Positions 29,301 through 37,208 of a stretch of DNA of 64,000 nucleotides are shown in pieces; position 1 is the first letter of the stretch, and every line of letters begins with the position of its first letter. The position numbers were made by a program, and so were the translations under genes. The notes beneath the pieces are model-generated. The model made no database searches. It worked only from the letters and a program-made list of their open reading frames with translations, and was not told the origin of the DNA. This stretch comes from Struthidea cinerea (taxonomy: Eukaryota; Chordata; Aves; Passeriformes; Corcoracidae): NCBI GenBank assembly GCA_013397865.1, contig VZTI01002345.1, forward strand, positions 482,075 through 546,074. The letters run 5' to 3'.

Positions 29301-32300
29301 TACCAAGGAATCCTAACCAGGAAAAGCACAGCACAGAAACTGTGAAATAACTGGCATCACTGCTGCAAGCCCTGTCACCAACTTGGGAAAAGAAATCCAA
29401 ATCCCTACAAGGGCAGAAAAGAGACTTCAAGAAAGATGGGAAGACTGTAACCTCTGCAATCATGCATTCAAACAGCTCCGCAAGGCAGTTATGGAGTTAT
29501 GCAATTATTCTTTATAGACAGAGGAGGATGGGAAGAGGGAAAAGGTTATTAACAGAAATCAGAGAGAAAATACCTGGCAGTTGACTGCCTGTGAGTACGA
29601 GCATTATCTTTAGGCACAGAGGCTCTCTGGCTCTCTCTGTCCAACAACACAATCATGAGCACTGCCCTGCTGGCCTAGAAAGTTGTGATGTTGCACCTGA
29701 CTGATTCAGCCCCTTCTGCTGCCATGTTCTCCCATGTTCTCAGCACAGACATCTCCTGACAAATAATGACAGTGCAGACAAACTGGAAAGTGAATTATGC
29801 CTGTAAAAATACACTGAGTCTTACAGGCACTGAAGCAACACGCAACAGAAAGGTAATCCATCAAAGATTCATTTCTAAATTGACACATATTTTATATTTC
29901 TGCTTTATCTCCCCAGAAACTGGAAAAGCACTTAACTGTTAGCCAGCTAGGAGTAATACAAATGAACTTCACATAATATGGCATGACTGAAATCCTGAAG
30001 TGGAATATCTAGCAGATGTCACCTAACGTTAGTTGCCATGGAGAGCATGAATTAGGCCACCCAAGTACTAAATAAAGAAACAGCCATGAACACCCTACGC
30101 TATGGAGTTGGCTCCACTCTATAAATAAAATTCTGTATCACTTTTTGTACAGTTCTGAGAGCAATACACCAAGTATGCCAGCACAACTCATCCCCTCAGC
30201 AAGGAGGTGGTTTCATCTGCCCAGCGTTGTGTTGCAAACGTGCAGCTGACGCCCTGTTTTGCTGAGCTGTTTAATAAACTACATTAACACCTGGGAGGAA
30301 GTCAGGAGTTGAGTTTCCCCTGCAAAAGGCAGGAGTTGCAGTTCAGTGAGAAGGTGAACCATTAATCCGCAGTGGGGACAGCAAAGATCACCGAGGAAAA
30401 TAATATTTTAATACTCTTTTTTATTCTTTTAATATCTCTGCTGATCATTTGCTTCAAACAGGAGTAAAACGGACCTCAAACTCCAAAAACTGAGTTAAGG
30501 CAGGGAGAAAAAAATTCAAACTGTGGTCTCCTCTTGGATGTTTTGACAGAGTCCACAAAGACCAATTAAGACAAGAGTTTAGACTGGTGGAAAACAGGAA
30601 ATAAATTTCATTTAAATATATTTATTTTCTCAGTGGAGAAACTGTAGGTAATCATTTAAAAGGTTACCTTCCATTTTATTTAGAGCCACCAGGAGAGGCT
30701 TCTGGTTACCTGTCAGATGCTTCTACCCTTCAATATGCAGCATTAAGTAATAACAAAGATAATCAACAGTAGGCTATATTGACAGTATTTTTTTTTTGGA
30801 GGGGGGAGTGGGGTTTCTTGTGGGTTTAGTGGGTATTTTTCTGTTTTTCTCATAGTGGTTTGGGTTTTTTGGGTGGTCGGCTGGGTGGTTTTATGCTGCA
30901 GGAAGTTACTGAGAAAACAGTTTAAAATGAAAGTGTTTGAGAGGTGTGTTTACAGATTTTTAAGCACGGCTTAAAAAAAAAAATCAACATTTCAAGTGCT
31001 TAAGGCAAATTTGGCTGTGATAACTCTTAGATGACCAACCTTGCCCACATTTTTCCATCAGAGGTAGTATTTAATGAAGATGTGTAAGGGCAGTTTCTGT
31101 TGTTAATAACTAGTCAGCAACATGGCAGTAATCAACCAGAAGCACAAATATTGTAGATAATTTTAATTTTTTTTCCAGAAAGCTCAACTCAATTGAGAAT
31201 TTCTCTCTGTATTTCTCAACATCAAAATATTTGCAAGTACTGCATTGGAAAATTCAGAAATGTAGAGATTCACTTATTCAGTTTGCAAGAAAACTTTAAA
31301 AAAACCAAAACAAAACCACAAAAAAACCCACTAAGTCAGTAGCTTTTTGCTTTTAAACTTGATCTTCATCGAGTATACAACCAGTAGTTGATGAACACCA
31401 TAAATGGCAAAAAAAAAATCAAGAGAGGCTGTCCCAGGTAATTTGAATAATTGCTTTTGTGAATAAAGCTTTAACAGAGTTACACTGTGGACAAACACCC
31501 AAAAACCAAACACACTCTGCTGCATTCCTCCAAGGCAGAAGCAGGAATTGGGAAATAGAGGTGGATAGTCCCAACTAATAGGATCAGTGCCCAGTTAACA
31601 AGATTACAGCTCAAAATGCTTTGTCACTGAAAAAGAGAGGAAAAAAAGCAAAGGGCAGCTGATGAGTGAGAACAATGAGAATAAGCCCAGCAGAATGCTG
31701 GGGCCTGGCCATTGTGTCCTAAAGGCACAGCAGACTGTCACAATGTTAAGCTTGGTTCAAGAGCCTTTTGGGGAAAATTAAGGTAATTATTAAGCAAAAT
31801 TTGGACATCAAGAACAAAACACAGCTTAAAAAAAATCTGGATTATTAATGAAGGTTTTGTGAAGCTTTAGGGTTAAGTTCAGTAACTTTGCTGCTCTTCC
31901 AGGAAACAATAAGCAGCAAAGTTAAAAGATATAAAAGGGTTTTGAATATGCCAGGAATAAAATTTCCAATTCATTCATTCCAACCTCATTTTTTGCTATT
32001 TTCTGTGCAAACAACATATTCTATTACAGTGGAATTAAGCATCAATGCCCCTTGTTCACCCTCCATGACAGCTGAAGGCTCACTGTTGACCCCACAGAAA
32101 CAACATTAAACTTTTAACTGCAAAACTGAGATTTTTCCTCATTAGTTTCTTGCAATCAGCCAGAAATTCCATCAAATCCACATTAAAAGCTGTAAAAAAA
32201 GTGTTTGGTTCTAGATAATTTAAGTGACGCTCTAAACGTGTGTTCTTGTAATTCTAAGTTGGCAATCACATCTAGAGGGCAGAACTCAGCCTCAGGAACA

Positions 32301-35300
32301 GGAGCCCCAAATGAATGAGCAATCCATACCTCATTTATTATCTGAGCTCTGTGAGTCACAGAACCACAGCAGAGACCACTTGAGTGAGGCAAAGTCACAT
32401 AACGCAACTTCCAGGAAGCTGATCTTGGCCGCTGCATCACTTAAGTAGGTGAAAAACAGAGGAAAAGTCCCTCACTCTTAAATGAGAAACACAAATTTTC
32501 ATGTTGATGTGTCCAGGATGTGCAGCACTGAGATAAAAGAGATGCTGAGTTCACTTTATAAAGCATGGCGATGGGGAAAGCCAGGCACAATTCCTTCATT
32601 CCTATCAAATTCTCCTGTTGCTGTTGTTTAAAGGTGTCTGTCACATTAAAGAAATTTTACCAAATGTATTGACTTTCCTTCAGCTTGATTCATCCTTGTG
32701 AATACACTGAGCCAGGAACAGCTTATTCCAACGTGACAGCGTATTATTATAAAACAATGGTGGCACACGGATTATCAATGACACATGCAAAGTGACCTAA
32801 GTATTGACGTGGATTCAGAGCACCATAGATTCTACTTCTACTAAACGCAGGACATTTTAATATTTGTCACAAGAACTCTGCTGCTCCCCTGCTCAGCTCC
32901 CTTTTAAAGAAAATAAACCTAAGAATGCTGGTTTAGATTTCCTCAAGCATCACCAGATCCGCACGGCAAGGTAACAGCCAATTCCAGCAGCCCAGAGAAA
33001 CCTCTCAAACAGCATCTGGCACATAAAACACATTTACAACTAATGCTGCTTCTGAAAAGAAAAAGAGTACTTCCAAAAAGACACTTTTCTAGAAAAATGC
33101 TAGAAAGATTAACATTGTGAGAACCTGAAAGGACTGACTGACATTCTCCAATAATCACACACCTTTAGCACAATGAGTCTATGAATCAATCTGTTGAACG
33201 TTGCCTCATTTATCTACTCTCAATTTTTTTTGTAACCTTGTATTATTTTTAGGGGGTACAAGAACATCAAATACAGAAGAAAGTTGCAGTTGAAGATAGA
33301 GGCAAGTTTCTCAACATGCACGATTATCATCAGTATTTCCCAGGGCATTTTAACCAAATACAAGAAATTCAGCAGAATCTCAGTGGAAGAGCCAAAAATT
33401 TGCAACTTGGGCCTCATTATAGCACCACTCACTTATTAACTTTTCAAAGAAGTAGTTTGAGAATGCCTGCTTTTCCAGTTCTGTGATGAAACACCTGATA
33501 TCTGCTTGCCCTGGCTGTTTTCCCAGTTATCCCTGTTTTAGCATGCCACACAACTGTACCGTGAAAGCTTAAAAAAACGCAATTCCTATTCTTTCAGTTG
33601 TGAAATTAAGGCAGCCACATTTGAGAAAAGAAGGAAACTGTAGTCTCAAAGAACGACTGCATCTGTTTTCACATCAGCAACTGTGCTGAAGCTGCAAGTA
33701 TTTAATTCAGGTATGTTGATTGTATCCCTGCAAAAGGCTGGAGTGAATGAGGACAGATGGCCAGGACAACACTGTCTCCTCCAGCTCACATTCAGGACCA
33801 GAGCCAGTTGTGTTTGGGGGGAAGGAGGAGGGAGCTATTAACCTCAGAAATGCAGATTTGCACTAGGCTTTGTTCAAATTAATACAGAATCTTGGCTACG
33901 TCATCGTGAGAACTTTCAAGCAGACCCTCAATGTCACTACTGATCCTGTACAAAGTCAGGAAGGGTTAAATTAAATGGAATCCACAGTTTGATACAGAAC
34001 CTAAACTGAAACAGATTGTGCAGCTCAAGTAACAAAAATCCTTTAGGCCATTGCGGGAAGAGAAAAACCACTAACTTTAAAAACAATTATTAACAAAGTT
34101 TCAAAAAAAGGAACAACTTGTACAAAGTCTCCCTGGAGAAAACTGAAGTTTCATGTAACTCTTTGATGCCCAGATACAGGAGCTGGGCACTACCCCAGGG
34201 TAACACCTCCATAATCCCATGAGGAATAACCCCTCCAGGAGCCCTGCACCAGCGATTTTCTTCCAGACCAGGGAATTCTGAAACCCTGCCGAAAGTTTCA
34301 GCTGGGATACGAAGCGAGGAGCAGCATAATGAGGAATTGGGAGGGGATTAATCCCGTACGGAAAGCCTGGTGACGCATCTGTTGCGGGCAGCAGAAAGGA
34401 GCTGCTGCCATTTCATTCCTGCTCCAGGTTCTCCGCAGTCTCAAGGCTGGCGGCTCATAACTATGAAAGGAAAAAGGCACAAGCCCGAGCACGTCCCTTG
34501 TCCCACCAGGAGAAGGGGGAGGGTTAATCACGTCCAGCCGCCATTTTCTGAGCGGAGCAGGAAGACATGTTGGAACAAAAAAAANNNNNNNNNNNNNNNN
34601 NNNNNNNNNNNNNNNNNNNNNNNNNNNNNNNNNNNNNNNNNNNNNNNNNNNNNNNNNNNNNNNNAAAAGAGAGAGAGAGAGACAGAGGGAGAGGCAACAA
34701 AAGAAAGCAGCCATTTCCAGGGCCGGCTCCCAACTCTCTGCCTCTCGGAGAAACAGCCTCCTTACACTTTGTTCTAATGGCCACAAGAATTTCTCGCTGG
34801 ATGTCTCTCTCTCCATAAAGACAGCAGCCCTGCGGGAGGAATCCAGAGAGTTGGAGAGCTTGGAATGGAGCATTTCCCCCCTTCATCAGCCCCAATCCCG
34901 CATGGATAAATTCCTGTTCATGGTGGTGCCCTGCCTCGCACTAAAAAGTATAAAACAACTGCCAATACATAGCAATGAGCATGACCAAAAAAGTCACGCC
35001 AGCAGTACAGAAACGCCACTGGCACACTCGGCTGATTCCTACCGTATATGTGGGATGCCAACTCCTCCCTGCAGGATCTTGTACAGTTTGCTTTCATAGA
35101 GCAGCTGGGGGTGCCGAGCCTTCTGAGACTCCAACTTCACAGCAACTTCCTGCAGTGAGAGGGAACAAGGAGTCAGGGCAGAGCGTCCACCGAGCACTGA
35201 GGTTTAGGGGGCACAGCACTTCCACATCCCCCACACACCCCTGATGCAAACGCTTTCAGGTACATATTTATTTATTTCCGAGCTCGACGTGCTGCGTTTT

Positions 35301-36075
35301 GTCGCGTCTTCAAATAAAATCCACATCGCGGTGATCTGTACACAAATATCCATCCCGGGTCATGCATTTGAGCTAGAGATGTGGAGTCTTCAGAACCACT
35401 TAAGCGAGGAAGAACATACGTGGGTGTTTCTTCTTTACAGCTCAGAGCCGTGAGGGGGAGGAAGAAAAGAAAAAAAAAACCCAAAGGAAAAGCTGGAAAA
35501 ACAGGGGGATCTTCTTTGTTTCTATTAGTATCGATGAAACGAGATACAAAGTGTTCCCCAGCTGAGGCAGAGGAGGAGATGAATGGCGGGCGAGGGACGA
35601 CGACTTCGGCCGCTCACAAAACACAAATATGTTTAAATATGTTTTCCCACAATGGTTTTCGCCTCTTTTCTCCTCTCCCGAGTGCGGGGTGGGGGAGCCC
35701 ACGACCGCAGGGCTCTGCTGTGGAAGGGGCAGCGAGGAAGAACCCTCGGCGGGGAGCGGGGGACGAAGACCCTCGGGGGAAAGGGGAGGGAATGAACCCC
35801 TCTTAGGGGAGAAAAAGGGGGGAAGGAAGGAAGGAAGACTCCCACCCCGGGGACACGGAGGGCACAGCCGGGGGCAGGTGGGGCTCGGGGTGGCGATGGC
35901 TGGTGCCCGGCTCCCCCCGGGGAGCTGAGGGGGGAATGCGAGCGGCCCTTACCTCCCCGTTGGTGATGTTGATCGCCAAATAGATGTCCCCGAAGGAGCC
36001 CGACCCGATCTTCCGCACCAGCTTGTATTTGCCTCCGACAATGAACTCGGCCTTGGAGCCGCTGCTGCTCGCCAT
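5297..36075 (-). CDS. CSNK1A1: CSNK1A1, casein kinase I isoform alpha (whole spliced coding span)
   Basis: Monomeric Ser/Thr protein kinase of the CK1 family. From family knowledge it primes beta-catenin at Ser45 within the APC/Axin destruction complex, and acts on many other cytosolic and nuclear substrates. Coding exons read 36075-35953, 35149-35043, 24223-24097, 22434-22336, (L 19944-19861), 17093-16954, 13860-13782, 12800-12726, 11361-11255, 10408-10260 and 5304-5297. All junctions are GT-AG and in phase. The product is 337 residues, or 365 with L, matching the lengths I know for the human LS-type forms. Visible kinase landmarks are the glycine loop GSGSFG (24-29), ATP lysine K46 (VAVKLES), catalytic HRDIKPDN with D136, and DFG at 157-159. 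The CK1-specific SIN motif replaces the usual APE. The ATG at 36075-36073 has a good context (G at -3, G at +4). The gene is divergent from ARHGEF37, about 16 kb away. Protein identity to human is nearly complete by memory, so the assignment is very secure. Confidence 0.97.
5305..10259 (-). other. CSNK1A1: CSNK1A1 intron 9
   Basis: 4.95 kb between the penultimate exon and the terminal two-codon exon. AT-rich, with an AT/TATATA tract at 9893-9955. Several minus-strand AATAAA hexamers (for example near 9,100 and 8,945) could serve intron-retained 3' ends. No coding signal seen. Confidence 0.7.
9893..9955. repeat. AT-rich TATATA tract
   Basis: Imperfect (TA)n with TATATAT blocks, ending in AAATAAATAAA. 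Intron 9 of CSNK1A1. Confidence 0.8.
10260..10408 (-). CDS. CSNK1A1: CSNK1A1 coding exon 9 (residues 286-336), C-terminal tail with S segment
   Basis: 149 nt, acceptor tgcag|gacc, donor gaaag|gttagt. It encodes [12 protein letters not shown] and the Gln/Ser-rich tail ([12 protein letters not shown]), then the 12-residue 'S' segment ending NMK. The last base joins exon 10 to make Gly336. If the donor is not used, the reading frame meets TAG at 10255-10257 at once, giving a product ending NMKG without the final Phe. Confidence 0.95.
10294..10296 (-). promoter_or_regulatory. CSNK1A1: Alternative GC-type 5' splice site in CSNK1A1 exon 9
   Basis: The minus strand reads cacag|gcaagc with the exon boundary after 10296. 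Splicing from this GC donor to exon 10 removes exactly 36 nt (12 residues) and gives a tail ending QTPTGF. This matches the known shorter 325-residue 'S-minus' CK1-alpha form. The surrounding match to the GC-donor consensus (AG|GCAAG) is strong. Confidence 0.75.
11255..11361 (-). CDS. CSNK1A1: CSNK1A1 coding exon 8 (residues 251-286)
   Basis: 107 nt, acceptor tacag|ggg, donor ttcag|gtcag. It encodes [15 protein letters not shown] to RQLFRILF, the end of the kinase C-lobe, and ends two bases into Arg286. Confidence 0.97.
11906..12052 (+). mobile_element. CR1 LINE 3' tail in CSNK1A1 intron 7
   Basis: Contains the typical CR1 3' sequence: 'ccctggaagtgttcaag', then 'actggatggagctctgagcaacctg', then 'atcccttccaacc' and an 'attc-atgattctctga' tail. 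A 5'-truncated copy of about 150 bp, antisense to the gene. Diagnostic of birds and other sauropsids. Confidence 0.85.
12635..12682. repeat. A-rich low-complexity tract
   Basis: A13 followed by CCAAAAACAAACC-type units. U-rich in the CSNK1A1 transcript, 43-90 nt past the exon 7 donor. Confidence 0.85.
12726..12800 (-). CDS. CSNK1A1: CSNK1A1 coding exon 7 (residues 226-250)
   Basis: 75 nt, phase 0 both sides, acceptor cacag|gct, donor gtaag|gtaag. The product segment is a Lys-rich helix ([15 protein letters not shown]) followed by [10 protein letters not shown]. Confidence 0.97.
13782..13860 (-). CDS. CSNK1A1: CSNK1A1 coding exon 6 (residues 199-225)
   Basis: 79 nt, acceptor ctgcag|t, donor taaag|gtaggt. 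It encodes [15 protein letters not shown] to PWQGLK, the conserved helix F region of the C-lobe. Confidence 0.97.
16954..17093 (-). CDS. CSNK1A1: CSNK1A1 coding exon 5 (residues 153-199), activation segment
   Basis: 140 nt, acceptor cttgaag|tta, donor cagag|gtgagt, ending two bases into Ser199. It contains [12 protein letters not shown] (the DFG aspartate is D157) and the CK1 anion-binding and activation region through [14 protein letters not shown]. Confidence 0.97.
19728..19817. repeat. A-rich tract (27-base A run) beside CSNK1A1 exon L
   Basis: Interrupted poly-A with AACCA units and an unbroken run of 27 A at 19773-19799. In the CSNK1A1 transcript it reads as U-rich, starting about 45 nt downstream of the exon L donor. 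Confidence 0.9.
19861..19944 (-). CDS. CSNK1A1: CSNK1A1 alternative exon L (28-residue nuclear-localisation insert)
   Basis: 84 nt, in frame (phase 0 both sides), acceptor gttcag|tgt, donor ccag|gtctga. The translation starts [13 protein letters not shown] and ends SGLNQ, which matches the known vertebrate CK1-alpha L insert. That insert sits between residues 152 and 153, with PVGKRKR as the nuclear localisation signal. The donor (gtctga) departs from the consensus more than its neighbours do, which fits a cassette exon. An A-rich tract on the plus strand (U-rich in the transcript) lies about 45-130 nt downstream of the donor. Confidence 0.93.
22336..22434 (-). CDS. CSNK1A1: CSNK1A1 coding exon 4 (residues 120-152), catalytic loop
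   Basis: 99 nt, phase 0 on both sides, acceptor ttacag|atg, donor ataag|gttag. It carries the catalytic loop HRDIKPDN (Asp136) and ends at Lys152, exactly where the L exon can be inserted. Confidence 0.97.
24097..24223 (-). CDS. CSNK1A1: CSNK1A1 coding exon 3 (residues 77-119)
   Basis: 127 nt, acceptor ttgcag|g, donor ccag|gtatgt. It encodes [12 protein letters not shown] through MLADQ: the hinge region (MDLLG) and the CK1-typical FNFCSRRF segment. Confidence 0.97.
26977..27110. repeat. 64-bp tandem duplication in CSNK1A1 intron 2
   Basis: The block starting 'actttgggtgggtaattact' at 26982 repeats exactly from 27046, with period 64. Similarity extends a few bases left to 26977 with one mismatch. 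The near-perfect identity implies a recent event or an assembly artefact. Confidence 0.95.
30786..30895. repeat. T/G-rich low-complexity stretch
   Basis: A T10 run followed by GGGGGG and many TGGGTTT/GTGGTT units for about 100 bp. In intron 2 of CSNK1A1, where the transcript strand is C/A-rich. Confidence 0.75.
34585..34664. other. Assembly gap (80 N)
   Basis: 80 unknown bases between an A run and a GA microsatellite. Probably a simple-repeat expansion that assembly could not span. Confidence 0.99.
34665..34697. repeat. (GA)n microsatellite edge
   Basis: AAAAGAGAGAGAGAGAG then GACAGAGGGAGAGG directly right of the N gap. The gap likely contains more of the same purine repeat. Confidence 0.85.
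35043..35149 (-). CDS. CSNK1A1: CSNK1A1 coding exon 2 (residues 42-77)
   Basis: 107 nt, acceptor ctgcag|gaa, donor tacg|gtagga, ending two bases into Arg77. It holds the ATP-anchoring lysine K46 in EVAVKLES and the helix C region. It lies only 0.8 kb from exon 1 and is followed by the gene's longest intron (10.8 kb). Confidence 0.97.
35953..36075 (-). CDS. CSNK1A1: CSNK1A1 coding exon 1 (residues 1-41)
   Basis: The 123-nt coding part begins [11 protein letters not shown] and carries the glycine-rich nucleotide loop (GSGSFGD). It ends in phase 0 at a ggggag|gtaagg donor. It sits inside the CpG-rich promoter block, and the exon continues upstream as 5' UTR. Confidence 0.97.
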
Positions 36076-36369
36076 GGCGAGGGGCGGCTCTCGGGCCCTC
36101 CCGGCCGGCTCGGCGGGACAATGAGGGCTCTACGGCCGCCCCCGAGGAGGGGAAAGGGGCTGGAGGGGAGAGAGCGGCGCAGCCAAGGACGGTCCCCGCG
36201 CTCAGCTCCAGCCGGGCCCCTCGGGCGGGCGCCCCCCCCCGCGCGGCTCTGCGCCGCTCCGCGGCTCTCGGCGCGCTCCAGCAACAGGAGAAGCGGCCCC
36301 CGAGGTGCTTGTGAGAGCAGGGAGGGGAAAGGGGGGGGAACTCGCGGGGTCGCGGCGGCCACCGGCCGC

Positions 36370-36394
36370 TCACTCGGCCGCCGCCGCCATCTTG
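36370..36394 (-). promoter_or_regulatory. CSNK1A1: TISU/YY1 element and six-codon upstream ORF
   Basis: The minus strand at 36394-36383 reads CAAGATGGCGGC, a perfect fit to the TISU consensus SAASATGGCGGC and to the YY1 motif. Its ATG (36390-36388) opens an ORF MAAAAE that stops with TGA at 36372-36370. It is the only ATG I find between there and the CSNK1A1 start at 36075, 294 nt downstream. Confidence 0.6.
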
Positions 36395-36521
36395 TGCCTG
36401 AGCCGCCGCCGCCGACACAAAATGCCCCCGGCGCGCGGCCGCCGCTTCTTCACCGCGCGGGGCACGCTGGGAGCGAGCGCCGGGCGGTGCCGCGCAAACC
36501 ACGCCCCCTCGCTACGCTTGG

Positions 36522-36574
36522 CCAATCACCGCCCCCGCTCGGCGCCACGCCCTCCATCCTGGGGCGGTGATTGG
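36522..36574. promoter_or_regulatory. Facing CCAAT/GC-box inverted repeat
   Basis: CCAATCACCGCCCC at 36522-36535 is the exact reverse complement of GGGGCGGTGATTGG at 36561-36574, with a 25-base spacer. Each arm fuses a CCAAT box (NF-Y) to a GC box (Sp1). Paired facing CCAAT boxes are common in bidirectional CpG promoters. Confidence 0.6.
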
Positions 36575-36910
36575 GCGCCGGGCGGGACCGCGCACGCTTA
36601 CGGCGCCATGCCGCGGGTCCGGGCGGAAGGGGGCGGGGAAGGCGGACGTGCCCTCAGTCGCTCTTAAAGGGGCAGGCGGCGGCAGCGGGCGGGGGTCGGG
36701 TGAGGGGGTTTTTGTGGTGTCGGCTTTACCCACCCAGCTCTGGGTCCCGAGGCACCGGGGGGTCCGCGACAGGGACAGGGACTGGGTCAGCCGGCGCCAA
36801 GATGCTGCTCCTCACGTGGGGCTGTTCCCCGGCTCTTCTCGAAGCCCAGGCCCCAAACTGTGCGTGCGTTAATGGGCTGGTTTGTGGATAAATTAATACA
36901 CAACAGCTTC

Positions 36911-37058
36911 GTTCCATGGAGGTGTCCAAGGAGCGACTGGACGTGGCGCTCAGTGCTCTGGTCTGGGTCACAAGGTGGGGATCGGTCACAGGTTGGACTC
37001 GACCTGGGAGATCTTTTCCAAGCTCAGTGATCCTGGCGTGTTGTGATTCTTTCCATGA
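36911..37058 (+). mobile_element. CR1 LINE 3' tail, copy A
   Basis: Shows 'gtgtccaaggagcgactgga', then 'ggtcacaggttggactcgac', then 'gagatcttttccaagctcag', ending in a 'tgtgattct' tail. This is a 5'-truncated CR1 copy about 0.5 kb upstream of the CSNK1A1 promoter, abutting a second tail. Confidence 0.85.
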
Positions 37059-37208
37059 GGGTGGCAGAACAGCTGCCCAGGAGTGCTGTGGAGGCTCCCA
37101 CTCCGGAGACATCCCAAACCCACCCGGACGCACTCCTGTGTCCCCTGTTCCAGGACCGGGCCATCTCCAGAGGTCCCTTCCAACCCTAACAAATCTGCGA
37201 CTCTCTGA
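37059..37208 (+). mobile_element. CR1 LINE 3' tail, copy B
   Basis: A more diverged tail: 'cagctgcccaggagtgctgtg', 'ctccggagacatccca', then 'atctccagaggtcccttcca' and a degenerate end near 'ctgcgactctctga'. It follows copy A directly in the same orientation and belongs to a different-looking subfamily. Confidence 0.75.

Larger units (their letters stand above)
24224..35042 (-). other. CSNK1A1: CSNK1A1 intron 2 (10.8 kb)
   Basis: AT-rich and gene-free. It contains the 64-bp tandem duplication at 26977-27110, a T/G-rich low-complexity stretch at 30786-30895, an A-rich tract near 31,297-31,328, and the 80-base assembly gap with a GA microsatellite. The ORFs inside are short and unrecognisable. 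Confidence 0.7.
35650..36720 (-). promoter_or_regulatory. CSNK1A1: CSNK1A1 CpG-island promoter and 5' leader
   Basis: A dense GC/CpG block spans coding exon 1 and upstream DNA. It contains many GC boxes (GGGGCGG), two CCAAT motifs facing each other and a YY1/TISU element at 36383-36394. No TATA box is apparent, which fits a housekeeping gene. TISU elements usually lie within about 30 nt of the start site, so transcription probably begins near 36,400-36,430, giving a leader of about 320-350 nt. Confidence 0.75.

Noticed and set aside
35633..36502. 289-codon minus-strand ORF across the CSNK1A1 promoter and exon 1
   Set aside because: A different frame from the kinase in very GC-rich DNA, with no ATG start and a Pro/Ala/Arg-rich translation. 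It is a shadow of the leader and exon 1.
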